Assembly: GCF_003668565.1 (NCBI RefSeq)
Contig: NZ_RCWJ01000002.1
Span: forward strand, 124,001 to 188,000
Origin: Mycetocola zhadangensis
Lineage (GTDB): Bacteria; Actinomycetota; Actinomycetes; Actinomycetales; Microbacteriaceae
Length of the DNA: 64,000 nucleotides
Reading direction: 5' to 3'
The notes beneath the pieces are model-generated. The model was not told the origin of the DNA and did not search any database. It saw nothing but the letters and a program-made list of their open reading frames with translations. Below, piece after piece: positions 15,791 to 24,484 of this stretch; positions within the stretch are counted from its first letter, which is position 1, and every line of letters begins with the position of its first letter. The translations under genes were made by a program, and so were the position numbers.

Positions 15791-17098
15791 ATGACATCAA
15801 GGACTCGCTTCGCGCGTTTCACAGCCGTCACGGCTGTGGCGGCGATTTCCGCGTTCGGGCTTGCGGCCTGCAGCAGCGGCGGTTCAGCTAACTCGAACGG
15901 CGACGCCGTCGAGATCGAGTACCTTCACCGTCTTCCCGATGGCGAGGGCATGACACCGGTCAACGAAATCGTTGACAGGTGGAATGAGGAGAACCCGGAC
16001 ATCCAGGTCAAGGCAACCAAGTTCGACGGTGCTGCCACCGACATGATCCTGAAGCTCGAAACTGACGTGAAGGCTGGCAAGGCTTCCTGCCTCGCGCAGC
16101 TCGGATACTCCGAAGTGCCGCAGATGTTCGTCAAGGGGCTGGTCGAAGACGTAGCTGACGAAGCAGCCAAGTACGCCGATGACTTCTCCGAAGGCGCCTA
16201 CGCGATGATGACCGTTGGCGACGCGGTCGTCGGCCTGCCGCAGGACACCGGCCCCCTCGTGTACTACTACAACGACACGGCATTCAAGGAGCTTGGACTC
16301 AGCGTCCCAGCGACGCTCGAAGAACTGGGTACCCACGCGGCAACAGCAGCAGCTGCCGGAAAGTACGCAGCGGCGTTCACACCTGACGAAGCACTGTCCT
16401 GGTTGTCCGCCCAGTCTGCCGCAGCAGGCGATGTTTGGTTCGGGTCGACCGACGATGGCTGGACCGTTGAGACCGAAGGACCCGGAAGCCAGAAGGTTGC
16501 CGCATTCTGGCAGGGTCTTGTCGACAACAAGCAGACTCTGGTGACAGAGCGTTGGGGCGAAGGCTTCACTCAGGCGCTCAATGACGGAGCCCTCATCGGC
16601 CACGTCGGCGCAGCATGGGAAGCCGGCTTCCTCCTCGACTCGCTCGACGGAACACCTGCTGAAGGCCAGTGGCGCGTCGCGCAGCTGCCCGACTTCGGCG
16701 CAGGTGCAGTCACCGGCCCCGACGGCGGTTCCGGCGTCGCGGTGATGAAGGGTTGCGAACACCCGGCCGAAGCGATGAAGTTCAACGCCTGGTTCAACAC
16801 CCAGACCGACGACCTCGCTTCGCAGGGCCTCGTTATCGCCGCAAACGGCACACCTGAGACGAGCGAGAAGATGCTCCGCCAGTTCGGAGGCCAGGACGTC
16901 CTCGCTGAGCTGGCAACGGCATCCGCCAACCTGAACCCGGACTTCGTCTACGCACCGGGCTTTGCCTCGCTGACCAAGATGAATGAAACGGCTTCAAACG
17001 TTGCGGGCGGCTCCGCCACTGTCGCTGACATCTTCACGACAGCAGGCACGACGGCACTCGAAACCCTCGAGGACCTCGGACTGCCGACCAACAAGTGA
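15791..17098 (+). CDS. Sugar ABC transporter substrate-binding lipoprotein
   Basis: A 435-residue extracellular binding protein. The N-terminal signal peptide ends with lipobox LAAC (Cys27). The mature protein follows the family-1 solute-binding pattern: EIVDRWNEENPDIQVKATKF near the start, GLPQDTGPLVYYYNDTAFKELG in the hinge region and GGSGVAVMKGCEHPAEAMKF later. It should capture a sugar and deliver it to the two permeases encoded next. The genomic partner GH35 beta-galactosidase suggests a galactoside-type ligand. A large hairpin follows the stop. Confidence 0.92.
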   Translation: MTSRTRFARFTAVTAVAAISAFGLAACSSGGSANSNGDAVEIEYLHRLPDGEGMTPVNEIVDRWNEENPDIQVKATKFDGAATDMILKLETDVKAGKASCLAQLGYSEVPQMFVKGLVEDVADEAAKYADDFSEGAYAMMTVGDAVVGLPQDTGPLVYYYNDTAFKELGLSVPATLEELGTHAATAAAAGKYAAAFTPDEALSWLSAQSAAAGDVWFGSTDDGWTVETEGPGSQKVAAFWQGLVDNKQTLVTERWGEGFTQALNDGALIGHVGAAWEAGFLLDSLDGTPAEGQWRVAQLPDFGAGAVTGPDGGSGVAVMKGCEHPAEAMKFNAWFNTQTDDLASQGLVIAANGTPETSEKMLRQFGGQDVLAELATASANLNPDFVYAPGFASLTKMNETASNVAGGSATVADIFTTAGTTALETLEDLGLPTNK

Positions 17099-17121
17099 CG
17101 CTAAACGCAAAATAATTACCG

Positions 17122-17162
17122 GGCCGGCGGCCCACACGCTCAGCACGTGTGGCCCGCCGGCC
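17122..17162 (+). terminator. Intercistronic hairpin (partial terminator/stabiliser)
   Basis: Two 17-nt arms with a single mismatch enclose a 7-nt loop. The hairpin lies in the 92-bp gap between the binding-protein and permease genes. Without a T-run it probably attenuates or protects the 3' end of the binding-protein mRNA, giving more binding protein than permease. Confidence 0.65.
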
Positions 17163-17190
17163 ATTCACGGTTGAAGGAGACAGAACGTTC

Positions 17191-18183
17191 ATGACTATGA
17201 CCACCAACGCACTCCCCGAGAGCGCTCCGCCTGAGCGGAAACCCGCTGCCCCACCGGCGCGTCCAGTGAACGCAAAACGTAAGCGTCGCTTCGGCTCTCA
17301 GGCGGCGACCGGTTGGCTGTTCATGGCGCCATTCGCCATCCTGTTCATCGTCGTCTTCGTTGTTCCCATCGGAGTGTCCATCCGATCAGCGCTCTTCGCC
17401 CAGAAGCCCGCCGGCGACGGTCTCTACGGTGGCGGTGAAATCGTTGACACCTTCGTCGGGTTCGACAATTTCGCTCTCGCCCTGGGTAGCGACGTCTTCT
17501 GGCTTGGCATGGGCCGGGTGACGCTCTACGCGCTCTTCCAGATTCCGGTCATGATCGTTGCAGCACTAGGCCTCGCTCTCCTGCTCGATTCCTTCCTCGT
17601 GCGCCGTCCAACGGTGTTCCGTCTGGCCTTCTTCCTGCCGTATGCCATCCCGGGCGTTATCGCCGCAATGATGTGGCTCTACCTCTACACGCCCGAGGTG
17701 TCTCCCTTCATGCAACTGCTGCCCGAGGGAACGGACCTTATGGGCCCGGGCACAGTTCTGCTCTCGATGTCGAATATGACCACCTGGACTTACACGGGCT
17801 ACAACATGCTCATCTTCCTTGCCGCCCTTCAGACCGTGCCGCGCGAACTCTACGAGGCTGCTCGCCTCGACGGCGCATCCGGCTGGCAGATCGCGATGAA
17901 GATCAAGGTGCCTCTTGTGCGTTCGGCAGCACTGCTGGCCGTTCTGCTTTCCATCATCGGCACTGTGCAGCTCTTCAACGAACCGGTCGTCATGGAAGCC
18001 GCTAACCCATGGATGGGTAAGGCATACACGCCGATGATGCTCACATACAACTCGATGATGGGTGCGATTTCACCGTCAGGAACCGGCCCCGCCTCGGCAT
18101 ACTCTCTGCTGATGGCAGCGATCGCTGGTGCCCTGGCAATTGTCTACGCGCTGCTGCAGCGCCGGAAGGGAGCAAGCGCGTGA
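17191..18183 (+). CDS. Sugar ABC transporter permease (MalF-like)
   Basis: A 330-residue inner-membrane permease. After a proline-rich basic leader there are about six spans, and the binding-protein-dependent transport motif is visible as EAARLDGASGWQIAMKIKVP (EAA loop contacting the ATPase). The ATG at 17191 is preceded by GAAGGAGA, with a second ATG two codons later. The frame is open upstream to 17149 but that stretch lies in the hairpin. It overlaps the next permease gene by 4 bp. No ATPase gene is present in this locus. Confidence 0.92.
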   Translation: MTMTTNALPESAPPERKPAAPPARPVNAKRKRRFGSQAATGWLFMAPFAILFIVVFVVPIGVSIRSALFAQKPAGDGLYGGGEIVDTFVGFDNFALALGSDVFWLGMGRVTLYALFQIPVMIVAALGLALLLDSFLVRRPTVFRLAFFLPYAIPGVIAAMMWLYLYTPEVSPFMQLLPEGTDLMGPGTVLLSMSNMTTWTYTGYNMLIFLAALQTVPRELYEAARLDGASGWQIAMKIKVPLVRSAALLAVLLSIIGTVQLFNEPVVMEAANPWMGKAYTPMMLTYNSMMGAISPSGTGPASAYSLLMAAIAGALAIVYALLQRRKGASA

Positions 18184-19100
18184 GCGTCGACCTCGTCACC
18201 GTCCCTAAGCGTCCTCAAAAAGAACGTCGCCAGAAGGCACCCGCTGCCGATCTCCCACCCAAGTCTGTTCTCCCTGGACCGGTCGCCCGGGTAGCAGGTA
18301 TCGGCGCCCTCGTTGTCGCGACGCTGTACTTCGTCGCTCCTGTGGTGTGGGTGATGTTCGCTGCGACGAAGAACAACCGCGACCTGTCGTCGACGTTCGG
18401 CTTCTGGTTTGCTGATTGGAACCTCGTCACCAACTACGAGAGTCTGATGAGCTGGACCCAGGGCCTGTTCTGGCAATGGGTCGGCAACTCCATCTTTTAT
18501 TCGCTGACCGCCGGACTGATCGGCACGCTGTTCGCGGTCATGGCGGGTTACGCTATCGCGAAGTTTGACTTCCCCGGAAAGCAAATTGCGGTCGGCGTGA
18601 TCATGGCGGGGCTGCTCCTCCCAGTGGCGTTGTTGACGGTTCCCCTCTACCTCGAGTTCCAGGCGCTTGGCCTCGTTGACACCGTCTGGGCGATCATCAT
18701 TCCATCGGCGGTTTCGCCGTTCGGTGTCTTCCTGGCCATGGTTTACGCGGAGTCATCGGTGCCAAGCGAACTGCTCGAGGCCGCCCGCATCGACGGGGCC
18801 GGGGAGACGCGCATTTTCTTCACCATCGTGCTTCGCCTTCTGGCGCCCGCTATGGTGACGATCTTCCTGTTCGTTTTCGTTGCCACCTGGAACAACTTCC
18901 TGCTGCCATTGCTGATGGTCTCGTCGCAGGAGCTGAAGCCCGTCACGCTGGGTCTGTTCGGCATGGTCAGCTACTTCGCCCCCGACAAGGGTGCGGTCAT
19001 GCTCGGAGCGTTGCTCGGCGTTGTGCCGCTCATCCTGCTCTTCTTCACCCTGCAGCGGTACTTCCAGTCCGGCCTCGCCGCGGGAGCGGTCAAGGGCTAG
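18180..19100 (+). CDS. Sugar ABC transporter permease (MalG-like)
   Basis: A 306-residue inner-membrane permease, the partner of the one just upstream, starting at the GTG of a GTGA overlap. The EAA loop is clear: LLEAARIDGAGETRIFFTIV. The first 35 residues are basic and cytoplasmic, followed by about six spans. It completes a transporter that must borrow an ATPase encoded elsewhere, as many actinobacterial sugar systems do (MsiK-type). A perfect 22-bp stem-loop follows and also faces the convergent beta-galactosidase gene. Confidence 0.92.
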   Translation: MSVDLVTVPKRPQKERRQKAPAADLPPKSVLPGPVARVAGIGALVVATLYFVAPVVWVMFAATKNNRDLSSTFGFWFADWNLVTNYESLMSWTQGLFWQWVGNSIFYSLTAGLIGTLFAVMAGYAIAKFDFPGKQIAVGVIMAGLLLPVALLTVPLYLEFQALGLVDTVWAIIIPSAVSPFGVFLAMVYAESSVPSELLEAARIDGAGETRIFFTIVLRLLAPAMVTIFLFVFVATWNNFLLPLLMVSSQELKPVTLGLFGMVSYFAPDKGAVMLGALLGVVPLILLFFTLQRYFQSGLAAGAVKG

Positions 19101-19113
19101 ATACCTACCCTCG

Positions 19114-19161
19114 TTAACGACGAAGGCTCCGTGGCATTCGCCACGGAGCCTTCGTCGTTAA
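19114..19161. terminator. Bidirectional terminator
   Basis: A perfect 22-bp inverted repeat with an ATTC loop lies between the convergent permease and beta-galactosidase genes. AT-rich outer pairs (TTAACGACGAAGG and its complement) give a weak U-tract on both strands. Confidence 0.8.
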
Positions 19162-19166
19162 GTCGG

Positions 19167-20933
19167 TTAGGAGCCGATGAACTCTTCGACCTCGCCGAGC
19201 TCCGCTCGATCGCGAACCTCGATTGCACCACCCAGTTGTTCAAGGTCGAGAACACGCACCTCATTGCGTCCTTCGCGCCACAGCGGCGCCGGCGCGTAGA
19301 GCGTCTCCTGAGGACCAACGCTCCAGTAGCGGCCGATGAGGAAGCCGTTCACCCAGACCATCCCCTTAACACCGCCAGGGAACGCGAGCCACGCATCGGC
19401 GGCAGCGGGAAGGTCGAATTCCGCACTCGCGAATCCGTCGGTGCCAACTTCTCCGATAAGCGGTTGACCGTCGAGCGGAAGAACGCGGTGGGTCCACCCA
19501 TGTGCCAACCGTCGGCCAAGCAGTACGCCGCCGAGAATTCCCTTGCGTTCGCCCAGCTTCGCGCCGTAGTTGATGCGGCCGAGGCTCTCCACCACGATGG
19601 TGAGGATGCCGGAACGGGCGGGGCCGGCGATCTCCAGGCTGGTCTGGCCATCCCGCTCGAGCGTGCCGAGACGTTCACCATCGACGAAGACGATGGCCCG
19701 ATCGTGGAGCCCATCGATCGCCAGAGTCGTTGAACCCGGAAGGTCGACGACACTCTCGTAAGCAACGATTCCGTCTGAGACGCCCAGTTCCTCAAATGTG
19801 AGGGGCAGCGGATGCTTCGGGCCGGCTGGCAGGGAACGCACAGCATCAATCAGCGACACCTCGGGAGTCAACGGAGCGGTTCGCGATTCCTGGAAGCGGG
19901 GTGCAGCGGGCAGCTCGGGCAGCGGTCCATCGTGGAACGGAGCGAACAACTCGCGGAGGGCCTCGAATTTCGCAGTAAGGCGGCCATCTTCGGCGATGGG
20001 GGCGTCTGAGTCATAGCTCGTGATCGTCGGCTGAAGCACTCCGTCCCAGTTTGCTCCGTTCCAGAGTCCGAAGTTCGTTCCGCCGTGCGCCATGTAGAGG
20101 CTTACCGAACCGCCGGCGGCGAGAAGTTCTTCGACGGTGCCTGCCGTGCTGGACGCGTGTCGAACGTGGTGGCGTTCACCCCAGTGGTCAAACCATCCAC
20201 CCCACAGTTCACTGCAGAGAAGCGGGGTCGCGTCGGGAAGAAGCTCCTGAGCCGCCTCCACGCCGGTACCGAAGGTGAACGTCGGCATGGCGCCGTCAAT
20301 CGACCCATTCCTGACCATGTCCGCGGTGGTTCCATCCGCTGTGGTGAGGAGTTCGACGATCCCGTGAGCCCGAACGAGGTCACGGAGGTGTTCCAGATAC
20401 GCACGGTCCGATCCGAACGAGCCGTATTCGTTCTCAACCTGGAAGGCAACGATCGGGCCACCATGCACTGCCTGCAGGGGCGCCAATCGCGGCAACAACT
20501 CTTCGTACCAGGCGTCGACTGCCCGCAAGAATTCCGGGTCACTGGTCCGCACTCCTGAAGTCCGTCCAGTCAGCCATGTTGGGAGACCACCATTGGTCCA
20601 CTCTGCACAGATGTAAGGGCTCGGGCGCACATAAACATCGAGCCCGAGCTCGCCGGCGAGGCGAATATAGGCTTCGACGTCACGCCACCCATCAAATCGC
20701 GGCTCACCTTCGGTCTCCTCGTGAAAGTTCCACGGAATGTACGTGTCGACCGTGTTGGCCCCCATAGCCGCAAGACGTCGAAGTCGGTCTTCCCACTGGT
20801 CGGGATGCACGCGGAAGTAGTGCACCGAACCGGAAAGCATCCGGTGCTCGCGACCCGCGCGTCGCAGGACATCGTCGTCGTACGAGAGGGCTGCGAGCGG
20901 GACGCCAGTCTCCCGAGTAGTCGTGACACTCAT
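19167..20933 (-). CDS. GH35 beta-galactosidase
   Basis: A 588-residue cytoplasmic (no signal peptide) family-35 glycoside hydrolase that should release terminal beta-galactose. The N-terminal TIM barrel opens with LSGSVHYFRVHPDQWEDRL and has NTVDTYIPWNFHE. The acid/base glutamate lies in AFQVENEYGSFG and the nucleophile glutamate in LLCSELWGGWFDHWGE. HGGTNFG follows. The C-terminal third holds beta-sandwich domains with VNGFLIGRYW. It is convergent with the sugar transporter operon and divergent from lacI, with a shared operator at 20974-20987. It probably hydrolyses the sugar imported by the neighbouring transporter. Confidence 0.93.
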   Translation of the reverse strand: MSVTTTRETGVPLAALSYDDDVLRRAGREHRMLSGSVHYFRVHPDQWEDRLRRLAAMGANTVDTYIPWNFHEETEGEPRFDGWRDVEAYIRLAGELGLDVYVRPSPYICAEWTNGGLPTWLTGRTSGVRTSDPEFLRAVDAWYEELLPRLAPLQAVHGGPIVAFQVENEYGSFGSDRAYLEHLRDLVRAHGIVELLTTADGTTADMVRNGSIDGAMPTFTFGTGVEAAQELLPDATPLLCSELWGGWFDHWGERHHVRHASSTAGTVEELLAAGGSVSLYMAHGGTNFGLWNGANWDGVLQPTITSYDSDAPIAEDGRLTAKFEALRELFAPFHDGPLPELPAAPRFQESRTAPLTPEVSLIDAVRSLPAGPKHPLPLTFEELGVSDGIVAYESVVDLPGSTTLAIDGLHDRAIVFVDGERLGTLERDGQTSLEIAGPARSGILTIVVESLGRINYGAKLGERKGILGGVLLGRRLAHGWTHRVLPLDGQPLIGEVGTDGFASAEFDLPAAADAWLAFPGGVKGMVWVNGFLIGRYWSVGPQETLYAPAPLWREGRNEVRVLDLEQLGGAIEVRDRAELGEVEEFIGS

Positions 20934-20973
20934 CTTGGTTCAGTCCTCCGATCAAGCGCGGCTTGCGCAAGTA

Positions 20974-20987
20974 TGTTTGCGATAACA
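20974..20987. promoter_or_regulatory. LacI-type operator between beta-galactosidase and lacI
   Basis: TGTTTGCGATAACA lies inside the imperfect palindrome ATGTTTGCGATAACAT with a central CG. It is 41 bp upstream of the beta-galactosidase start and 45 bp upstream of the lacI start. Close matches precede the sugar operon at 15610 and 15678. Confidence 0.7.
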
Positions 20988-21031
20988 TTACCGTGATTTC
21001 GGGCCACGGGGGGCTTTCATGAGGGAATTGA

Positions 21032-22084
21032 GTGAACGCTCACTACGATGGGGGAATGCCACGTCGCTCGCCCGAAGATAGGTCGCCAAGTCAGGTAGAT
21101 GTCGCGAGGGCTGCTGGTGTCTCAGCCCAGACAGTGTCTCGGGTGATCTCCGGCCAATCGAACGTCCGCCCGGAGACGGCGCGCCGCGTCATGACCGCGG
21201 TCGATGCGGTCGGTTACCGTCTGCATGCCGCAGCGGCATCACTCGCCTCCGGTCGCACCAGAACGCTTGGGGTGATCCTGGTCTCGTCCGACCGGTACTC
21301 GACCAGTGCAATCCTGCTCGGGGTTGAGTCCGTCGCCGCGGAGTCCCGGTACACCGTCACAACGGCCAGCGTGCCGCACCACTCCACCCCGGCTTCCTTC
21401 ATCGAGGCTTTCGAGCGACTGGAACGCCAGGGATGTGAGGGGATCGTCATCCTCGCCCCTGTCGGTTACCTCGCCGAGGCGCTGGGTACTCGAACCGAGC
21501 GAACTCCGACGGTCGGGCATCGGCAGGCAGACAGCATGGGCATCGATGCGCTCGTGGACCAACGAGCCATCGCGCGGGCGGCAACCGAGCATCTGCTCGA
21601 GCTGGGCCACCGCTCCGTGTGGCACGTGTCAGGAGATGATTTCTGGCAGGAATCGAAGGCACGGCGCGAGGAATGGGAAGCTGTCCTCCGCGAGCACGGT
21701 GCAACTCCACCGCCGGTCCTTCCAGGCGACTGGTCGCCCGAGTCGGGCTATCGCGCCGGCCGGACGCTCGCGGCAATTCCGGACGCAACTGCCGTCTTCG
21801 TGTCCAGTGACGAGATGGCCTTTGGCGTCATCCGGGCTCTGCACGAGGCTGGCCGCATTGTGCCGGATGAGGTGTCGGTGGTGAGCGTGGACGACATCGC
21901 GCTTGCCGCATACGCAGCACCGGCGCTGACGACGGTGGGGCAACCGTTCGAGAAGGTCGGGCGCGCAGCCGCGACACGAGTAATCGACATGATTGAGAAG
22001 CGCGAACCGAGCCCGGTGGAGCCGCTGCACCCGCAACTCATTGTGCGTGCTTCGACGGCGCGGCCCCCTGCGCCGTCCACGTAA
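21032..22084 (+). CDS. LacI-family repressor of the sugar locus
   Basis: A 350-residue LacI/GalR regulator. The helix-turn-helix is SQVDVARAAGVSAQTVSRVI followed by the hinge region GYRLHAAAASLASGRT. The periplasmic-binding-like effector domain contains TLGVILVSSDRYS, DDFWQESKARREEW and VVSVDDIALAAYAAP. A GTG start at 21032 has GAGGGA 5 nt upstream; the ATG at 21056 (MPRRSPED) is the alternative. It is divergent from the GH35 gene, and candidate binding sites exist there and before the transporter operon, so it is likely to be the local repressor relieved by a galactoside. Confidence 0.9.
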   Translation: MNAHYDGGMPRRSPEDRSPSQVDVARAAGVSAQTVSRVISGQSNVRPETARRVMTAVDAVGYRLHAAAASLASGRTRTLGVILVSSDRYSTSAILLGVESVAAESRYTVTTASVPHHSTPASFIEAFERLERQGCEGIVILAPVGYLAEALGTRTERTPTVGHRQADSMGIDALVDQRAIARAATEHLLELGHRSVWHVSGDDFWQESKARREEWEAVLREHGATPPPVLPGDWSPESGYRAGRTLAAIPDATAVFVSSDEMAFGVIRALHEAGRIVPDEVSVVSVDDIALAAYAAPALTTVGQPFEKVGRAAATRVIDMIEKREPSPVEPLHPQLIVRASTARPPAPST

Positions 22085-22638
22085 AACGGGGACTGTGAAT
22101 GACTATTTGTCGGACACGCCATTGCTGCGCTCCCCAGCGCCTTCTTCGCGAACGCAGTCCCGCACCTCACGAGGTCGTGCCTGCCATCTGCCGCGAGCTC
22201 CGGCGCGTGCTGGCGTCGGCTGCTGAGAATGTTCTGTGAGCGTGCAGCAACCACCTGATCAGGGTTGGTCTCGCGTGGTGAACCACAAACCACTGACCTC
22301 TTCACACCGCTCGCACTCACGGTCGGCATCATCGAGAGCGGGGTTTTTATCCTCTCATCGGGACAACGTTCGCGAACAATCCGGCGCGGTGAGGTCAGGG
22401 CGAACCTGATCATCGGGAGTACTAACGCTTCGCACGCTTAACCCCAACAGATCTTGGCCAACATCTTCCCGCCGATCGTGGCTTCATAAGCTCCCCGTGG
22501 CGCGAAATGGCGCACCCCCCGACCAGGGGCCAGGATTAGGGTTGGCGCGGATGTCGTGCTATTCCTTACGACTAATAGAGGTAAGCGGCGCTGCAATCTC
22601 GTGTGTACCGGCCCTTTTCGTACAGTCTGGGGGCTGTC
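22085..22638. other. Intergenic region, no clear gene
   Basis: 554 bp with no convincing gene. Short open frames on both strands (for example one starting at the ATG at 22100) lack ribosome-binding sites and recognisable sequence. A small inverted repeat CTTAC...GTAAG with 11-nt spacing near 22565-22585 may belong to the promoter of the ice-binding gene. Nothing else is seen. Confidence 0.4.
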
Positions 22639-23982
22639 GTGGTATCTGAAAAATCGTTCACCAAACACCTGGGTCAGGTATTGCTGGCAGGCTGCATCGC
22701 GATCGGGGTCAGCGTAGCGTCCGAATCTGCAGCTGTAGCCGCGACCACAATTGATGGGCCAATCGACCTGGGCACGGCGACCACCTTCGGCGTCCTGGGT
22801 GGAAGTACTGTGACAAACACCGGCCTGACCGTCGTCAACGGGGACGTCGGGGTCAGCGCAGGCTCATCCATCACCGGATTCGAGGGACCACCGGCCGGTT
22901 TGGCTACTGGCACCATTCACCGCGCAGATGAGGTGGCGAGTGAGGCGCAGCTTGACCTCACCACTGCCATCAATGCCGCCGCAAGCCTGACCCCCACGAC
23001 CTCTGGGTTGGCGAATCTGTCGGGCATGTCCTTGACGCCTGGAGTGTATTCGGGCGGCGAGTTGTCGCTCAACAGCGGCGGACTCTTGACCCTCGCCGGA
23101 ACCGCTGAATCAATCTGGGTATTCCAAGCGTCGAGCACGCTCACGGTCGGGTCCGGGTCACAGATTCAGATGACAGGAGGCGCATCGTCTTGCAACGTCT
23201 TCTGGGAGGTCGGGAGCTCGGCAACAATCGGCACCAATGCAGATTTCGTAGGAACGGTCATGGCAAACACGGCAGTCACGGCGAACACCGGGGCGACGAT
23301 TCGTGGTCGCCTCCTGGCCAGCACAGCCGCCGTCACTCTGGACAACAACTTCATCACGGCGCCGACCGGTTGCGAGCCAGCTTCAACGCCCGTCGAAACT
23401 GACAGTCCAGCGTTCACATCGACTCCGCCGGCGAGTGCGACGGTTGGGACGCCTTATACCCACACCGTAACGGCAACGGGCACACCCGCCCCGACCTACA
23501 GCGTGACGGGCGGCGAACTGCCAACCGGACTGGAACTCGACAGCGCAACCGGCGTCATCTCGGGAACGCCCACGGCCCCAGGCCAAACAACCGTAACGAT
23601 CACGGCGAGCAACGGTGTCACGCCCGTCGTCTCTTCCATCGTCACCTTTGAAACGTCCGCCGCCGATGCACCGGCGGCGACGGGACCCGGTTCTCGTGGA
23701 ATTGTTCCGCCGACGGCGGGACCCGGTTCTCGTGGAATCGTTCCGCCGACGAACGAAGCGGCTCCAACAGCAGAGTTACCCATCAACGAAACCCCGTTCT
23801 CTGCTGAACGCGTGACAAACGGGGCGACGTCCATTGATGAGCTCGCGGCTACAGGTACCGAAACCGAGATGCCCGCGGTCCTCTCCTGGGCCGCAGCGTT
23901 GATGCTGGTCGGAGTGTTCCTCTTGATCGGTCGTCGAACGAAGCGTGCACGTGGCCGCGTCGAGAGCCCCGCGGGTCGCTGA
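22639..23982 (+). CDS. Cell-wall-anchored ice-binding (DUF3494) protein
   Basis: A 447-residue secreted surface protein. A signal peptide covers about the first 35 residues (LLAGCIAIGVSVASESAAVA). Residues 36-245 match the DUF3494 ice-binding domain: DLGTATTFGVLGGSTVTNTG, VNGDVGVSAGSSITGF, ANLSGMSLTPGVYSGG, FWEVGSSATIGTNADFVG. A putative Ig domain (TVGTPYTHTVTATGTPAPTY) follows, then a 12-residue tandem repeat. At about 402 comes LAATG, a hydrophobic helix and a basic tail, that is a sortase signal. Such proteins bind ice or modify ice structure. GGGGG precedes the GTG at 22639 by 5 nt; the frame is open upstream to 22603. LAxTG is the class E sortase signature, matching the sortase at 49824. 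Confidence 0.88.
   Translation: MVSEKSFTKHLGQVLLAGCIAIGVSVASESAAVAATTIDGPIDLGTATTFGVLGGSTVTNTGLTVVNGDVGVSAGSSITGFEGPPAGLATGTIHRADEVASEAQLDLTTAINAAASLTPTTSGLANLSGMSLTPGVYSGGELSLNSGGLLTLAGTAESIWVFQASSTLTVGSGSQIQMTGGASSCNVFWEVGSSATIGTNADFVGTVMANTAVTANTGATIRGRLLASTAAVTLDNNFITAPTGCEPASTPVETDSPAFTSTPPASATVGTPYTHTVTATGTPAPTYSVTGGELPTGLELDSATGVISGTPTAPGQTTVTITASNGVTPVVSSIVTFETSAADAPAATGPGSRGIVPPTAGPGSRGIVPPTNEAAPTAELPINETPFSAERVTNGATSIDELAATGTETEMPAVLSWAAALMLVGVFLLIGRRTKRARGRVESPAGR
23683..23751 (+). repeat. Tandem repeat in ice-binding gene stalk
   Basis: A 36-bp unit encoding GPGSRGIVPPTA is followed by a 33-bp copy that differs by one synonymous base. It lies in the proline/threonine-rich stalk before the sorting signal, where copy number may vary. 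Confidence 0.8.
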
Positions 23983-24020
23983 GCTTCGAAGACGCAGTCA
24001 GCGGGTCCTCGGCGTCGGCG

Positions 24021-24381
24021 CTAGTCACCTGAGAGAGCTAGTTCGACGGCCGCCTGCGCCTGGATGCGCATCGTCGGAAACACCGGTACCGCTGTCGGTC
24101 GCTTCGATCAACAACTCGATCTCGGAGCAACCCAGGGTGATGCCTGCTACTCCGAGCACAAGTTCCTCGATCATGACCCGGTGCACGAATTCACGAGCGG
24201 ATGCCGTCGGCACGATCACGTCGATTCCTCGCGTTGCGAGGCGGTCCCGAGAAAAATCGCGCTCCATCGTGAAAGCGGTGCCCAGGGATGCGACGCGCCT
24301 CGGACCCGTCTCTCAAACGATCAGGGCAGCGGCATCCGCAATGTGCAAAACCGGTACTCCGACGGTGTCTTCGATGCGATC
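24021..24381 (-). pseudogene. Aspartate/glutamate racemase remnant
   Basis: Minus-strand translation gives pieces of an aspartate racemase in order: VGVPVLHIADA, an in-frame TGA at 24313-24315, then RRVASLGTAFTMERDF, IDVIVPTASAREFVHRVMIEEL, LGCSEIELLI, and in the next frame TMRIQAQAAVELALSG before a stop at 24021. The family phrases LHIADAT, LLGTrfTMEqdFY, VIVP...VHRVIYEEL and LGCTEIELL are all recognisable. The gene lacks its N-terminal half (upstream there is a stop and unrelated sequence), has lost about 35-40 residues between EELVLG and ITLGCSE, carries a nonsense codon and is frameshifted near the end. It is non-functional. Confidence 0.8.
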
Positions 24382-24484
24382 CCGCCCGCCCCAAACTGGA
24401 GACTATTCACGCACGCCGCCGTCCGTTTCACTGAGGACCATAGAGGGGAGTCAACGTGGACTTGGGGTTTGCGGCGGTGTTGCC

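Noticed and set aside
22085-22638. Possible short genes between lacI and the ice-binding gene
   Set aside because: Candidate frames on each strand are short, cysteine/arginine-rich and lack start signals; none extends a recognised motif.
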